Origin: Blastococcus colisei
GTDB taxonomy: Bacteria > Actinomycetota > Actinomycetes > Mycobacteriales > Geodermatophilaceae
DNA length: 64,000 nucleotides
Direction: 5' to 3'
Assembly: GCF_006717095.1 (NCBI RefSeq)
Contig: NZ_VFQE01000001.1
Span: forward strand, 3,720,001 to 3,784,000
Positions 25,584-36,114 of the stretch are shown in pieces. Under the pieces are notes generated by a model. The model saw nothing but the letters and a program-made list of their open reading frames with translations. It did no database searches and had not been told where the DNA came from. Positions within the stretch are counted from its first letter, which is position 1. Each line of letters opens with the position of its first letter. The position numbers and the translations under genes are program-made.

Positions 25584-26963
25584 ATGAGCAGGTCCGGCGC
25601 TGTCGGTGCCACCACGTCATCGGGGGATGCACCGATCACGCTGTCCCAAGCACCGCCTCGGACGCTGGGCCTGCGGGACACGGCGGGGTTGTGGGGCAGC
25701 CTGGGGGTCAGCCTGCTGTTGCCGGTGGCGGCCACCTACGTGGTCCTCGCCGACCGCCCGCTGTCGGTGACGATCGGCGCGATCGTGGTCGGTGCGGTGA
25801 TCGGATCGGTGTTGCTGGGCCTGGGGGCGGCGGCCGGCGCCCGGGAGGGCGTGCCGGCGATGGTGCTGATGCGGGGGTTGCTGGGTCGGCGGACGTCGTT
25901 CCTGCCCACCGCTTTCAATCTCGTGCAGTGCGTGGGCTGGGCCGCCTTCGAGGTGTGGATCATCGCCGAGGCCGCCTCCCGGGCGCTGGATGCACCGCGC
26001 TGGCCGTTCGTCCTCGCCGCGGGCGCGCTGGCCACGCTGATGGCGCTGCGCCCGCTGGGCGCGGTGCGGGTGCTGGCGCGGTACGCGGTGTGGGCGGCGC
26101 TGGCCGCGATCGTCTACCTGTACATCCAGGTGTTGTCCGAGCCGCTGCCGGCGGTGACCGAGCGCGGGGCCGGATCGTTCTGGACGGCGGCTGACATCGT
26201 GATCGCGTTGCCGGTTTCCTGGTTTCCGCTGGCGGCGGACTACACCCGGCACGTCCGGCGGGGGCGGGACGCGTTCGTGGGCGCTGCGGCCGGCTACGGC
26301 GGCGCCGCCATGGCTCTGTTCACTCTCGGCGCGCTGGCGCTGGTCGCCTACGGGCGGGGCGGTCTGGACGTCGTGGATGCGCTGCTGGCCGTTCCGCTCG
26401 GGCTGCTGGCCGTCCTGGTGCTGCTCGTGGTGGAGGTGGACGAGGCGTTCGCCAACGTCTACTCGACGGCGGTGTCGGCGCAGAACGTGGTGGCCCGGCT
26501 GGACCGCCGGGTGCTGGCCGGGGTCGTGGGCGTGGGAGCCACCGGGCTGGCGCTGATGGCCGACCTGGTCGCCTACGAGCCGTTCCTCTTCCTGATCGGC
26601 GCGGTGTTCGTTCCGCTGGTCGGGGTCTTCGTGGTCGCCTACTGGCTGCTGCCGCGCGGCCGCTGGGATGTGTCGGACACTGCGCCGGCGCGCCCGGCCC
26701 TGCTGCTGGCGTGGGCGGCCGGTTTCGTGGCCTACCAGCTGACGCTGCCGACCTTCTTCGCCGGACCGGGTGGGGGCTGGACGGCGTGGTGGTCCGCCCG
26801 CCAGGCCGAGCTGGGCATCGACCCGGCCAACGGCTGGTCAGCCTCGCTGGTCAGCCTCGCGGTGGCCGCGGCACTGACCACGCTGATCTGTCTGCCCGGC
26901 GGCCTGTCCGCCCGCCGCCGCCGGGCCCGGTTCCCGGTCGCCCCGTCCAAGGCCCTCCGGTGA
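25584..26963 (+). CDS. cytX: Hydroxymethylpyrimidine permease CytX (NCS1 family)
   Basis: 459-residue membrane transporter with about twelve hydrophobic spans. NCS1/cytosine-permease features are visible: LRDTAGLWGSLGVSLLLPVA at the first helix, MVLMRGLLGRRTSFLPTAFN, VGWAAFEVWIIAEAA, LPVSWFPLAADYTRHVRRGR and EAFANVYSTAVSAQN. Position directly behind a TPP riboswitch and ahead of thiamin genes indicates uptake of the thiamin pyrimidine precursor HMP, as for CytX. The window has no thiC (HMP synthase), so import plus ThiD phosphorylation may be a main HMP source here, or thiC lies elsewhere. Its stop overlaps the next start by four bases. Confidence 0.9.
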   Translation: MSRSGAVGATTSSGDAPITLSQAPPRTLGLRDTAGLWGSLGVSLLLPVAATYVVLADRPLSVTIGAIVVGAVIGSVLLGLGAAAGAREGVPAMVLMRGLLGRRTSFLPTAFNLVQCVGWAAFEVWIIAEAASRALDAPRWPFVLAAGALATLMALRPLGAVRVLARYAVWAALAAIVYLYIQVLSEPLPAVTERGAGSFWTAADIVIALPVSWFPLAADYTRHVRRGRDAFVGAAAGYGGAAMALFTLGALALVAYGRGGLDVVDALLAVPLGLLAVLVLLVVEVDEAFANVYSTAVSAQNVVARLDRRVLAGVVGVGATGLALMADLVAYEPFLFLIGAVFVPLVGVFVVAYWLLPRGRWDVSDTAPARPALLLAWAAGFVAYQLTLPTFFAGPGGGWTAWWSARQAELGIDPANGWSASLVSLAVAAALTTLICLPGGLSARRRRARFPVAPSKALR

Positions 26964-27730
26964 CGGGCCGCCGAATGGGCGCCGCCGGCCGGACCGACTC
27001 CCCGCTACCGGTCGGCCCGGACCGTGCGGTGGAGGTTCGCCGGCGGATCGGCGGATTGCACGTGCTCACCGACGCCCGTCAGGGCAGGGACGCCCTCGGT
27101 GTCGTCTCCGCGGCGGTGGCGGCCGGCGCCCGGATCGTGCAGGTCCGGGTGAAGTTCTGCCCGGACCGGGCGCTGTACGACTTCGCCGCCCGGGTCGCGG
27201 AAGTCTGCGCGCGGCGCGGAGCGACGTGCATCGTCGACGACCGGGTCGACATTGCGCTCGCGGTCGGCGCGGCGGGCACCCACCTGGGCGCCGGCGACCT
27301 GCCGGTGGCCGCGGCGCGCTCGATCGCCGGCCCGAACCATCTGCTGGGTGGCACGGCGCGGACCGCCGCGACCGCCGCCGAGCTGGTGGCCGCCGGAGCG
27401 GACTACCTCGGGGTGGGCCCGGCCTTCGCCACCGCGACCAAGACCGGGCTGCCGGACCCGCTGGGTGTCGACGGGATCGCGGCGGTCGCGGCGGCGGTCG
27501 CCGTACCGGTGATCGCCATCGGCGGCATCACCGCCGACCGGATCCCGGCGGTGCTGGCGGCCGGCGCGTCCGGGGTGGCCGTCGTCTCCGCCGTGTCCGA
27601 CGCACCCGACCCGGGAACGGTCACCCGGGCGCTGCTGGCGGCGCTGGTCGCGGCGCCGCAGAGCCGCCCGCCGCGCCCGGAACCAGGCCCGCCCCCGGCC
27701 GCCCGCGTCCCCCGGTCGGCGCCCCGGTGA
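26960..27730 (+). CDS. thiE: Thiamin-phosphate synthase ThiE
   Basis: 256-residue TIM-barrel enzyme joining HMP-PP and thiazole phosphate. It begins with an unconserved ~25-residue leader, then RRIGGLHVLTDARQGRDALG. Substrate-binding motifs are IVQVRVK (family pattern QxRxK; the usual E is V), GATCIVDDRVDIALAVGAAG, THLGAGDLPVAAAR, GADYLGVGPAFATATKTGL, VIAIGGITADRIPAVLAAGA and GVAVVSAV. The usual GxSxH is replaced by GGTARTA. The C-terminal ~30 residues are Pro/Arg-rich. GTG 26960 overlaps the cytX stop (GTGA); ATG 26975 is an alternative. A second ThiE-like gene is at 29859. Confidence 0.88.
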   Translation: MTGRRMGAAGRTDSPLPVGPDRAVEVRRRIGGLHVLTDARQGRDALGVVSAAVAAGARIVQVRVKFCPDRALYDFAARVAEVCARRGATCIVDDRVDIALAVGAAGTHLGAGDLPVAAARSIAGPNHLLGGTARTAATAAELVAAGADYLGVGPAFATATKTGLPDPLGVDGIAAVAAAVAVPVIAIGGITADRIPAVLAAGASGVAVVSAVSDAPDPGTVTRALLAALVAAPQSRPPRPEPGPPPAARVPRSAPR

Positions 27731-28836
27731 ACGAGATCGCCGTCGCCGGTGGCGGCCTGATCGGGCTGGCCGTGGCCTGGCGGTGCGCGCAGCGCGGGCT
27801 GTCGGTGACCGTCGTCGACGAGGCTCCCGGCACCGGGGCCTCCTTCGCCGCGGCCGGAATGCTGGCGCCGGTGACCGAGGCCGCCTACGGCGAGGAGCCG
27901 CTGCTGCGGCTGTGCCGGGCCTCGCTGCAGCGCTATCCCGGCTTCGCCGCGGAGCTGGCGCAGGCCTCCGGCGTCGAGGTGGGGCTGCGCACCGCCGGAA
28001 CCCTGGTGGTGGGCTTCGACGAGGACGACATGGGCGCCCTGTCCGCGCTGCACACCTTCCAGCAGGAACTCGGACTGGACGCCGAACGACTGACCGGGCG
28101 CGAATCCCGCCGACGGGAGCCTTCCCTGACCCCGCGGGTGCGCGGCGGCCTGCACGTGCCCGGCGACCACTCGGTCGACCCGCGGGCGCTGCACCGGGCG
28201 CTGCTGGCCGCCGCGGCGGCCGCCGGCGTTCGGATGGTGCGCGCACGGGCCGAGGCGGTGCGGGTCGAGAACGGGCGGGCCAGCGGGCTGCGGCTGGCCG
28301 GCGGCGAGGAACTGGACGGCGACGTCGTCGTCCTGGCCCTCGGCGCGCACAGCGCCTCACTGCCGGGGGTGCCGCCGCTGCCCGTGCGGCCGGTCAAAGG
28401 CCAGATCCTGCGGCTGCGCGGCGCCGCCGGCCTCCTCGACGGCACCGTGCGCGCGCTCGTGCGGGGGCGGCAGGTCTACCTGGTGCCCTACGCCGGCGAC
28501 CGCCTGGTCGTCGGCGCCACCGTCGAGGACCGCGGCTTCGACACCACGGTCACCGCCGGTGGCGTGCACGACCTGCTGCACGACGCGATCGACGTCGTCC
28601 CCGGGGTCAGCGAGCTGGAGCTGGTGGAGACGCTCGCCCGGTGGCGACCCGGCAGCCCGGACAACGCGCCGGTGCTCGGGCCCTCGGACCTGCCGGGGCT
28701 GGTGCTGGCCACCGGCCACTACCGCAACGGCGTGCTACTGGCGCCGGTGACCGGCGAGGCGATCGCCGAGCTGCTCGTTGCCGGCACCCTGCCCGAGCTC
28801 GCCGCGCCCTTCACCGTCGACCGGTTCCGGAGGTGA
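27727..28836 (+). CDS. thiO: Glycine oxidase ThiO
   Basis: 369-residue FAD-dependent oxidase that turns glycine into the imine used for thiazole formation. The N-terminal dinucleotide motif is IAVAGGGLIGLAVAWRCAQR with the acidic end VVDE. GTGASFAAAGMLAPVTEA follows, typical of ThiO. Later come GDHSVDPRALHRALLAAA, the DADA block RPVKGQILRLRG, RLVVGATVEDRGFDT and the C-terminal FAD contact LATGHYRNGVLLAPVTGEAI. GTG 27727 overlaps the thiE stop by four bases. Confidence 0.93.
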   Translation: MNEIAVAGGGLIGLAVAWRCAQRGLSVTVVDEAPGTGASFAAAGMLAPVTEAAYGEEPLLRLCRASLQRYPGFAAELAQASGVEVGLRTAGTLVVGFDEDDMGALSALHTFQQELGLDAERLTGRESRRREPSLTPRVRGGLHVPGDHSVDPRALHRALLAAAAAAGVRMVRARAEAVRVENGRASGLRLAGGEELDGDVVVLALGAHSASLPGVPPLPVRPVKGQILRLRGAAGLLDGTVRALVRGRQVYLVPYAGDRLVVGATVEDRGFDTTVTAGGVHDLLHDAIDVVPGVSELELVETLARWRPGSPDNAPVLGPSDLPGLVLATGHYRNGVLLAPVTGEAIAELLVAGTLPELAAPFTVDRFRR

Positions 28837-28841
28837 TCGAG

Positions 28842-30442
<1,601 letters not shown>

Positions 30443-30446
<4 letters not shown>

Positions 30447-31273
30447 TCCCGCCCGTCGCACTCACCATCGCCGGCTCGGACTCCAGCGGCGGCGCCGGCA
30501 TCCAGGCTGACCTGAAGACCTTCGCCGCGCTCGGCGTCTACGGCACCTCGGCGGTCACCGCGCTCACCGCGCAGAACACCCAGGGCGTCCGCGCTGTCTA
30601 CCCGGTGCCGGCCGACTTCGTCGTCGCCCAGGTCGAGGCGGTGCTCGACGACCTCCCCGTCGCGGCCGTGAAGACCGGCATGCTCGCCACCGTCGAGATC
30701 GTCCGGGCCGTTGCCGACCTCGCCGCCGCCGGCCGGCTGCCCACGTTGGTCGTCGATCCGGTGATGGTCTCCTCCAGCGGCGACCGGCTGCTCGAGCCGC
30801 AGGCCGAGCGCCTCTACCTGGACGCGCTCCTGCCGCACGCGGCAGTGTTCACCCCCAACCTCCGCGAGGCCGAGGTCCTGCTCGACACCGCGATCCGCAC
30901 CCTCGCCGACCAGCGGGAAGCCGCCCGGGCGCTCGGCGCCCTCGGCCCCGCCACCGTGGTGGTCAAGGGCGGCCACGCAGTCGCCGACGTCGCCGGCGAG
31001 GCGGTCGACGTCGTGTGGGACGGCGATCGGGTCCACGACCTTCGTGGGTCCAGGATCGACACCGGCAACAACCACGGCAGCGGCTGCACCTTCGCCTCCG
31101 CAACGGCCGCCGCCCTCGCGACGGGTTCCGACGCGCACCAGGCCGTCGGTCACGCCAAGGACTTCGTTACCGGGGCCATCACCGGAGGCGCCGCCTGGCG
31201 ACTCGGCCACGGCCACGGGCCGCTCGACCACTTCGCCGACCGCAGACATCGCTCTACTGGGGTCCTCGGCTGA
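30443..31273 (+). CDS. thiD: Hydroxymethylpyrimidine/phosphomethylpyrimidine kinase ThiD
   Basis: 276-residue ribokinase-fold kinase that phosphorylates HMP and HMP-P. Motifs: [20 protein letters not shown] at the N-terminus, [61 protein letters not shown], and [20 protein letters not shown] (anion hole and catalytic region, with N-N-H-G-S-G-C instead of the common T-x-H-G-T-G-C). The ATG overlaps the previous stop (ATGA). No TenA domain is fused. It is the last gene of the riboswitch-controlled operon, with a hairpin following. Confidence 0.93.
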
Positions 31274-31331
31274 ACGGTCCCACTTACGGTCACCGTCGTC
31301 CGGTTGGGCGGCGATCCGACCGTGGACACGG

Positions 31332-31366
31332 CCCCGCTCCCGCCCTGCAGGCGGGACGGGCGGGGT
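31332..31366. terminator. Hairpin terminator between thiD and a convergent gene
   Basis: GC-only stem built from TCCCGCC and GGCGGGA (loop CTGCA), flanked by further C/G runs that can extend pairing. It sits 60-90 bases after thiD and about 20 bases from the stop of the convergent gene, so it may serve both. Confidence 0.6.
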
Positions 31367-31387
31367 CGGTGCGCAGCTGCGCCGGCG

Positions 31388-32008
31388 TCAGCCCGATCGG
31401 ACGACGCAGCTCCCGGCGCTGCCGAGGCGGTCGACGGTGAATCCGCGCAGCAAAAGTAAGTCCGAGACGGCTCCGGTCATGATCTGCCGCACGGTGGCGT
31501 CCGTGTCGACCCCGAGGAGCTGGTCCAGGCTGGACCGGTCATGGGCTCGCCACGCAACGACGACGGCGTCGAGCACCGGCTCCGGGCTCAGACACACTCC
31601 GCCGGTCGAACCAGCCGGGTCATGCAGCGGCAACCCCGCCTCGGCCAAGGCCGCCGTGATCTCGAGAACCAGGGTGACCAGTGGATCGTCGTCGTCTACC
31701 CCGGCGTCCCAGCCCTGCGGCAGCCGGTCGATCTGCGCGCCAAGCTGGTCAAGCCAGGCACGGTCTTCCGGAGTCGGACAGGTAACCAGGGCCCCGTCAG
31801 GCCGACGCAAGCCATAAGCCGGGCGCACCGCGCCGGCCGTCCCGGGCTCCGAAGTGCTCGCCACCCACGTCGCGTCGGTGCGATCGCGGAACGGTCCCGC
31901 GACGATCATCTCCCGTTCCCCGTCACTCCCGCCGACGAGCCACCAGCTCGGCCGACGCAGCTCGCCGAGCAGGAGGTCACCGCTGGTCAGGCTGCTAGCG
32001 CCAGTCAT
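31388..32008 (-). CDS. Hypothetical protein
   Basis: 206-residue soluble acidic protein with normal coding composition. Recognisable stretches are LTSGDLLLGELRRPSWWLVG, RPAYGLRRPDGALVTCPTPE, DRLPQGWDAGVDDDDPLVTL and a C-terminal segment with DRSSLDQLLGVDTDATVRQI. No signal peptide, membrane helix or known motif is seen. It is convergent with the thiamin operon and apparently single. I do not recognise a family. Confidence 0.75.
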   Translation of the reverse strand: MTGASSLTSGDLLLGELRRPSWWLVGGSDGEREMIVAGPFRDRTDATWVASTSEPGTAGAVRPAYGLRRPDGALVTCPTPEDRAWLDQLGAQIDRLPQGWDAGVDDDDPLVTLVLEITAALAEAGLPLHDPAGSTGGVCLSPEPVLDAVVVAWRAHDRSSLDQLLGVDTDATVRQIMTGAVSDLLLLRGFTVDRLGSAGSCVVRSG

Positions 32009-32669
32009 CCATCACCATCCTTGAATACAGCCGACGGGAAAAGGCACGCCGGCCACCGCACCGTCCGTAGTGCGCGAGTGGTCGAACCGTAAATGACAGA
32101 CGCGCGGGTTGCGGACGCCGCCGACCCGGCTGTGATGCCGCGTGCCCGAATCGTTGCGAAGAGACTGCCCTGCGTGCGTCGACGCCTCCGGCGTCCATGG
32201 CCGCGGCAGATCGGGAGCGGAATGGCGCGTCGGGGCCCTCGATGAGGTGACGGCCCGCCCTCTGCGGCCATCCAGCGAGCTAGTGCCGTGTCAGGTGCCC
32301 TGAAGTCACCACGACGGCGGCGCTTCGGTGCGTGGAATGCCGAGCGGCTCAGCGGAACCGGCCTCGTGACCCCTCGCACCAGCAGCATCTCGTGCCGGAC
32401 TCATGTGTGCAATAGGAACCCGTGCACCGGTGGCTCGTTGACCGTTCGAACGGGCGATGAACAGTCCGTGCAGGCCCATGGCCCGGCGACAGCCGCCGGG
32501 GCGGGGACTTGTGGAAGGCGTAACGGCGGCAAGGCTGCCGACGGGCTGCCAGCGGGTGGAGGGAGCGTGCGTGCTGACCGCGGAGAAGGACGAGTTGCGC
32601 CGGCAGCAGATCTCAGCTTCGGAGCAGCTCGGTGGTCTCGCTTGGGGGGCGCGCCGTGGAGCCGCCACC
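32009..32669. other. Intergenic region, no gene recognised
   Basis: About 660 bases upstream of the lipoprotein gene. An in-frame extension of the lipoprotein reaches back to 32457, but it has no signal-peptide character and is probably untranslated. Nothing else is supported. Confidence 0.4.
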
Positions 32670-33137
32670 ATGACCGCGCTGGTCACCGCGGCGGCCGCGA
32701 CCGTCATCGTCCTGACCCTGACTGGCTGCGGCACCGGGTCTGCGGAGAGCGGGTCCCCCTCCGGAGGCGCGGGGACGGCCGGGTCCCGTGGCGCGGAACG
32801 GATCTGCCCTGCGATCGACTACGGCCGCACCCTCATCGTGCAGTTGGCCGACGGCTGGCCCCTGGCGGAGGGACGCACCGTGGTTGCCACGTGCCCGTCA
32901 CCATACGGTCAGGTGCGACGGGGCAACGACGAGTTGACCCGCGAAGTGACCGGCGCGCTGACCGGCTCGACCGCACGGCTCCCGATGATGGCCATGCCGG
33001 AGGTCGTTGTCGGGGCCGTGCTCGGTCCCGAAGGTTCGGTGGTCGAGGTCGAGGCGTCTCTATCCTGGCGGCGGGTGGGCGGCACCGAGGAGTGCGGCGG
33101 GCCGAGGGAAGCTGTGGTTCTCCTTCCCACCAGCTGA
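32670..33137 (+). CDS. Putative lipoprotein
   Basis: 155 residues from ATG 32670 (GGAG upstream). The signal peptide MTALVTAAAATVIVLTL runs directly into a lipobox LTGC, then a Ser/Gly linker. The mature part has CPAIDYGRTLIVQLADGWPL, REVTGALTGSTARLPMMAMP and WRRVGGTEECGG, with paired cysteines that could form a disulfide. It looks like a small extracytoplasmic domain of unknown role. Starting further upstream would bury the signal peptide, which is why this start is preferred. Confidence 0.7.
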   Translation: MTALVTAAAATVIVLTLTGCGTGSAESGSPSGGAGTAGSRGAERICPAIDYGRTLIVQLADGWPLAEGRTVVATCPSPYGQVRRGNDELTREVTGALTGSTARLPMMAMPEVVVGAVLGPEGSVVEVEASLSWRRVGGTEECGGPREAVVLLPTS

Positions 33138-33653
33138 CCTGCACTTCGGCTGGATCGCTCGGCGCGGTGCGGCCGGGTGCGCGGGCCGATGCCCGCCAGC
33201 CGCACTTCCTCATAGCGCCCGCGGAGATCCGGTGTCGGGTGACGACGACGTCCTCGCCCGGCGACTGCTCCGTTCGGATAGGCGTGGACGAAGACAGTCC
33301 TCCGCGCCCGAGGAGAGGAACCGGCCGCACAAACCGTGCGCGGCTGTGCGGTTCCAGAGTCCACCCCGCCGACGCACCCACCACCGGTTCGCCGCAACCC
33401 CCGGCGTGCTGCGGGCTGACGTATATGCCACCTCAACCGGAAATCAGGCCGACATCGGCTAGATCCGCTGGCGCATCGTGAGTCGACGGGAGCAGCATGC
33501 AGGGCGGGGGCGCCCGGCGCGCCAACGCCGACCACCCCCTTGATCCACCCGCCTAACGAGGAGGCGACTGGACCCCGTGTCGAACGTTGCGCCCGTTGCG
33601 CGGACCGAGGCAGAGCTTTTAGACCCACCCCATCCGCTGGCGGTGAGGCGGCG
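33138..33653. other. Intergenic region, no gene recognised
   Basis: About 515 bases. Translations on both strands are rich in Arg/Pro/Ser and overlap each other; no motif, repeat or RNA is recognised. Confidence 0.4.
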
Positions 33654-33902
33654 ATGACCACCCCCTGCCAGCGGCCCCTGATCTGCTCACGCTGCGGCGA
33701 AAAGCAGCCCACCGACGGCGCTCTCACCACCGATGACGGGACACCGATCAGCATCCCCCAATACGTTGCATTGGCCGGCCTCGTCGACAGCGCACTGGTG
33801 TGCTCAGACTGCGTCACCGCCTCCGCGCTGACGCCGGCGATTGGGCAAGCGCAGGCACCGTGCGTCGCCCGAACCAGGGAGTGCAGAGACGGCCGTGAGT
33901 GA
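33654..33902 (+). CDS. Small zinc-ribbon-like protein A
   Basis: 82 residues from ATG 33654 (GAGG upstream). Two Cys pairs, PLICSRCGEK near the N-terminus and LVCSDCVTA about 35 residues later, form a likely four-cysteine zinc ribbon; two more Cys lie in the tail. The middle (TDDGTPISIPQYVALAGLV) is hydrophobic. It overlaps the next small zinc protein gene by eight bases, so the two are co-expressed. Confidence 0.65.
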   Translation: MTTPCQRPLICSRCGEKQPTDGALTTDDGTPISIPQYVALAGLVDSALVCSDCVTASALTPAIGQAQAPCVARTRECRDGRE

Positions 33903-34098
33903 ACGAGTCACCTGGGAGACCTGCCCCCACTGTAGGCAAGCCGCCGCCGTCGGCTGGGTCGGCGACGATAAAGTCGAGTTCCACTGCCCGGCCGGCTGCC
34001 GCATCCCGGAGTCGGGGATGGCCTGTGCCTTTCCGGTCGCCACCCAGGCACCGCGCCGCAAGATGTTCGACGACGAGAGCCGGCACAGTGTTCGGTAA
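33895..34098 (+). CDS. Small zinc-ribbon-like protein B
   Basis: 67 residues from GTG 33895. TWETCPHCRQAAAVGWVGDD followed by VEFHCPAGC gives CxxC...CxxxC, a compact zinc ribbon, then a basic tail ending RRKMFDDESRHSVR. It overlaps protein A by eight bases. Function unknown; such microproteins often bind nucleic acid or a protein partner. Confidence 0.65.
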   Translation: MSERVTWETCPHCRQAAAVGWVGDDKVEFHCPAGCRIPESGMACAFPVATQAPRRKMFDDESRHSVR

Positions 34099-34555
34099 CG
34101 CCATCTCCGCTATCACCGCCGGAGCCGCCGCGGCGCAAGCAAGCGGACGCCGGGAGCGTCCACCGGCCGCGCGCTTCACGCAGCGTAGGCGCAGTTATCC
34201 GTAGTGTAGCGACATGACCCACCCAGCTCCGCAGCTCATCCCGCGCGCTTGGCTCCCCGTCGACCACGCCACCCACGGAGAGCAGGTCCGGGAGACGTCG
34301 GCGGTTCCGGCCATGCCCGCCGAGGCAACAACCGACAGTCACCGAGCGGGCAACGCCGGTCGGCACCGCGCCCCCGAATACGACGCGATTCGGCCCCTGA
34401 CAAGGTCGTGGCAGGACCACACGATACGATTTCCACTGACCCGGATCGCCGTCCCACTTCCGACCGCCGCCCTTCGGGTCAGTCGCCAGGAATCCGTGAA
34501 CGACCGGCATCCCGACCCGCGGCAGCATGATCCCAGCGGCACTCGGTGATTCCAG
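34099..34555 (+). other. Region upstream of fliG, possible small frame
   Basis: About 455 bases. A frame 34214-34549 (MTHPAPQLIPRAWLPVDHAT...) has partly normal codon use but no family and no convincing ribosome site, so I leave it uncalled. Confidence 0.3.
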
Positions 34556-35620
34556 GTGACCGTCCTCAGCAGTGAGCCCGTGCCGGCCCCGTCCGCGCCG
34601 CCCCCCGCGGTGGCGCTTCCGGAGCCCTCCGGCCTGCGCAAGGCGGCGGTCTTCCTGGCCCAGTTGAGCAGAGACGAGGCCGGCGTCCTCCTCGCCAAGC
34701 TGCGGCCGCGTGAGGTAGAGGAGATCACCCGCCAGCTGATGCGCCTCGGTTCGGTCGAGCCGCAGGACGTCGACGACGTCATGAACGAGTTCCACGGCCT
34801 GATGACCGCCCAGCAGTTCGTCGGCCGGGGCGGGGTCGAGTTCGCCCGCGAAATCCTTGCGGCGGGGTTGGGCGAGGGCAAGGCCGACGACCTGCTGGCG
34901 CGGGTGAATGCCGCCTACCGAGAGGTGCCGTTCTCCTCACTGCGCAACGCCGATGTCCGGCAGCTCGTCACCTTCCTCAAGGACGAGCACGCGCAGATCA
35001 TCGCGCTGGTCCTGGCCCACCTCACCGCCGCGCAGGCGGCCGAGGTGCTCTCGGGTTTCGCCCCGGACCAGCAGGCCGAGGTCGCCCACCGGATTGCCAC
35101 CATGGACCGGACATCCCCCGAGTTGGTCCGCCTCGTCGAGGAGGAGCTCGGCCGCCGGATGGGCTCGCTGCTCGCCCACCAGGACATGACCACCGTCGGC
35201 GGCGTCGAGACCCTCGTCGAGATCATCAACCGCTCGCCGCGGCCCACCGAGCGCTCCATCCTCGAGTGGCTGGACAACACCGACCCCGAGCTCGCCGCCC
35301 AGGTGCGCGACCAGATGTTCGTCTTCGAGGACATCGTCACCATCGACGACCGCTCCCTGCAGCAGGTGCTCCGCGAGGTCGAGGCCAACGACCTCGCCAC
35401 CGCCCTCAAGGGAGTCCGGCCCGACGTCCGCGACAAGATCGTCCGGAACCTCTCCGAACGCGCCGCCGAGAACCTAGCCGAGGAAATGGATCTGCTCGGT
35501 CCTGTGCGGACCCACACGGTCGAGGAGGCGCAGGCCAAGGTCGTGGCGACCATCCGGGCCATGGAGGAACGCGGCGAGCTGACCATCAACCGCGGTGGCG
35601 ACGAAGAACTCATCTCGTGA
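34556..35620 (+). CDS. fliG: Flagellar motor switch protein FliG (orphan)
   Basis: 354-residue FliG of full length. The N-terminal domain (GLRKAAVFLAQLSRDEAGVL) binds the MS ring. The middle domain has the conserved LKDEHAQIIALVLAHL (EHPQ motif with P replaced by A) and LSGFAPDQQAEVAHRIATMD. The C-terminal torque domain has QVRDQMFVFEDIVTIDDRSL, QQVLREVEANDLATALKG and RNLSERAAENLAEEMDLLGP, with the charged residues expected to contact the stator. GTG start. In flagellar operons fliG sits between fliF and fliH. Here no other flagellar gene is in the window, so it is isolated from its partners. Confidence 0.93.
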   Translation: MTVLSSEPVPAPSAPPPAVALPEPSGLRKAAVFLAQLSRDEAGVLLAKLRPREVEEITRQLMRLGSVEPQDVDDVMNEFHGLMTAQQFVGRGGVEFAREILAAGLGEGKADDLLARVNAAYREVPFSSLRNADVRQLVTFLKDEHAQIIALVLAHLTAAQAAEVLSGFAPDQQAEVAHRIATMDRTSPELVRLVEEELGRRMGSLLAHQDMTTVGGVETLVEIINRSPRPTERSILEWLDNTDPELAAQVRDQMFVFEDIVTIDDRSLQQVLREVEANDLATALKGVRPDVRDKIVRNLSERAAENLAEEMDLLGPVRTHTVEEAQAKVVATIRAMEERGELTINRGGDEELIS

Positions 35621-35699
35621 GACTTTCAACCACGCCGCTTGGGCCGCCCTCGGCGGGCGCACCGATGGCCGCCCCGCGTGCCGGCCGGACTGCTGGTGA

Positions 35700-35815
35700 C
35701 ATCGACGAGGCGTTCGAAGAACGCTTCCTCCTGGCCTTCGAGAAACCAGGCCTTCAATGCCTACGACACGGGGGCAGACGCAGCACGGGCTCGCGTCACC
35801 GCGACCGACTGACCA
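35700..35815 (+). pseudogene. RsbW-like ATPase N-box relic
   Basis: Reads DIDEAFEERFLLAFEKPGLQ and LRHGGR, matching DTDESFEERFLLAFEELASN and LRHGGR of the ATPase at 13745-14167. The nucleotide match is strong over GAACGCTTCCT(C/G)CTGGCCTTCGA and CCTACGACACGGGGGCAGAC. The reading frame then decays and the G1/G2 boxes are missing. Confidence 0.75.
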
Positions 35816-36063
35816 CGGCCGACGCCCGCTGCCGCAGGACGGGCGAGTAGCCACCGGGGGCTACGAACCGCCTGCCAGAGAACGCAACGGTCGACTCGGT
35901 ATGCCCAGGTGGGCGAAGGCAGGGCCGCTGCTCATCGACGGCCAGGACGCAGCCAGGCTGTTGCGGCCCGGTGCTCCCCCGGCGCTCTTGACCTCCGTCG
36001 TCCAGGGCCTCCGTTTGAGTCCGAGCGACATCGTCACCGGCGACGCCTCTTCCGATGCAGCGA

Positions 36064-36093
36064 GAGGAGCCCCGCCGGTGGGCGGGGCTCCTC
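36064..36093 (-). terminator. Terminator of the glycerophosphodiesterase gene
   Basis: Perfect 13-base-pair stem (GAGGAGCCCCGCC with its complement) and a GGTG loop, 21 bases past the stop of the minus-strand gene. Confidence 0.8.
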
Positions 36094-36114
36094 CGGTGCA
36101 GCGGGGGCGACCCG

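Noticed and set aside
27005-28360. 451-codon minus-strand frame across thiE-thiO
   Set aside because: Arg/Pro low-complexity antisense of confirmed thiamin genes.
35901-36060. Short frame MPRWAKAGPLLIDGQDAARL... after fliG
   Set aside because: Runs into the terminator hairpin of the convergent gene and has no family.
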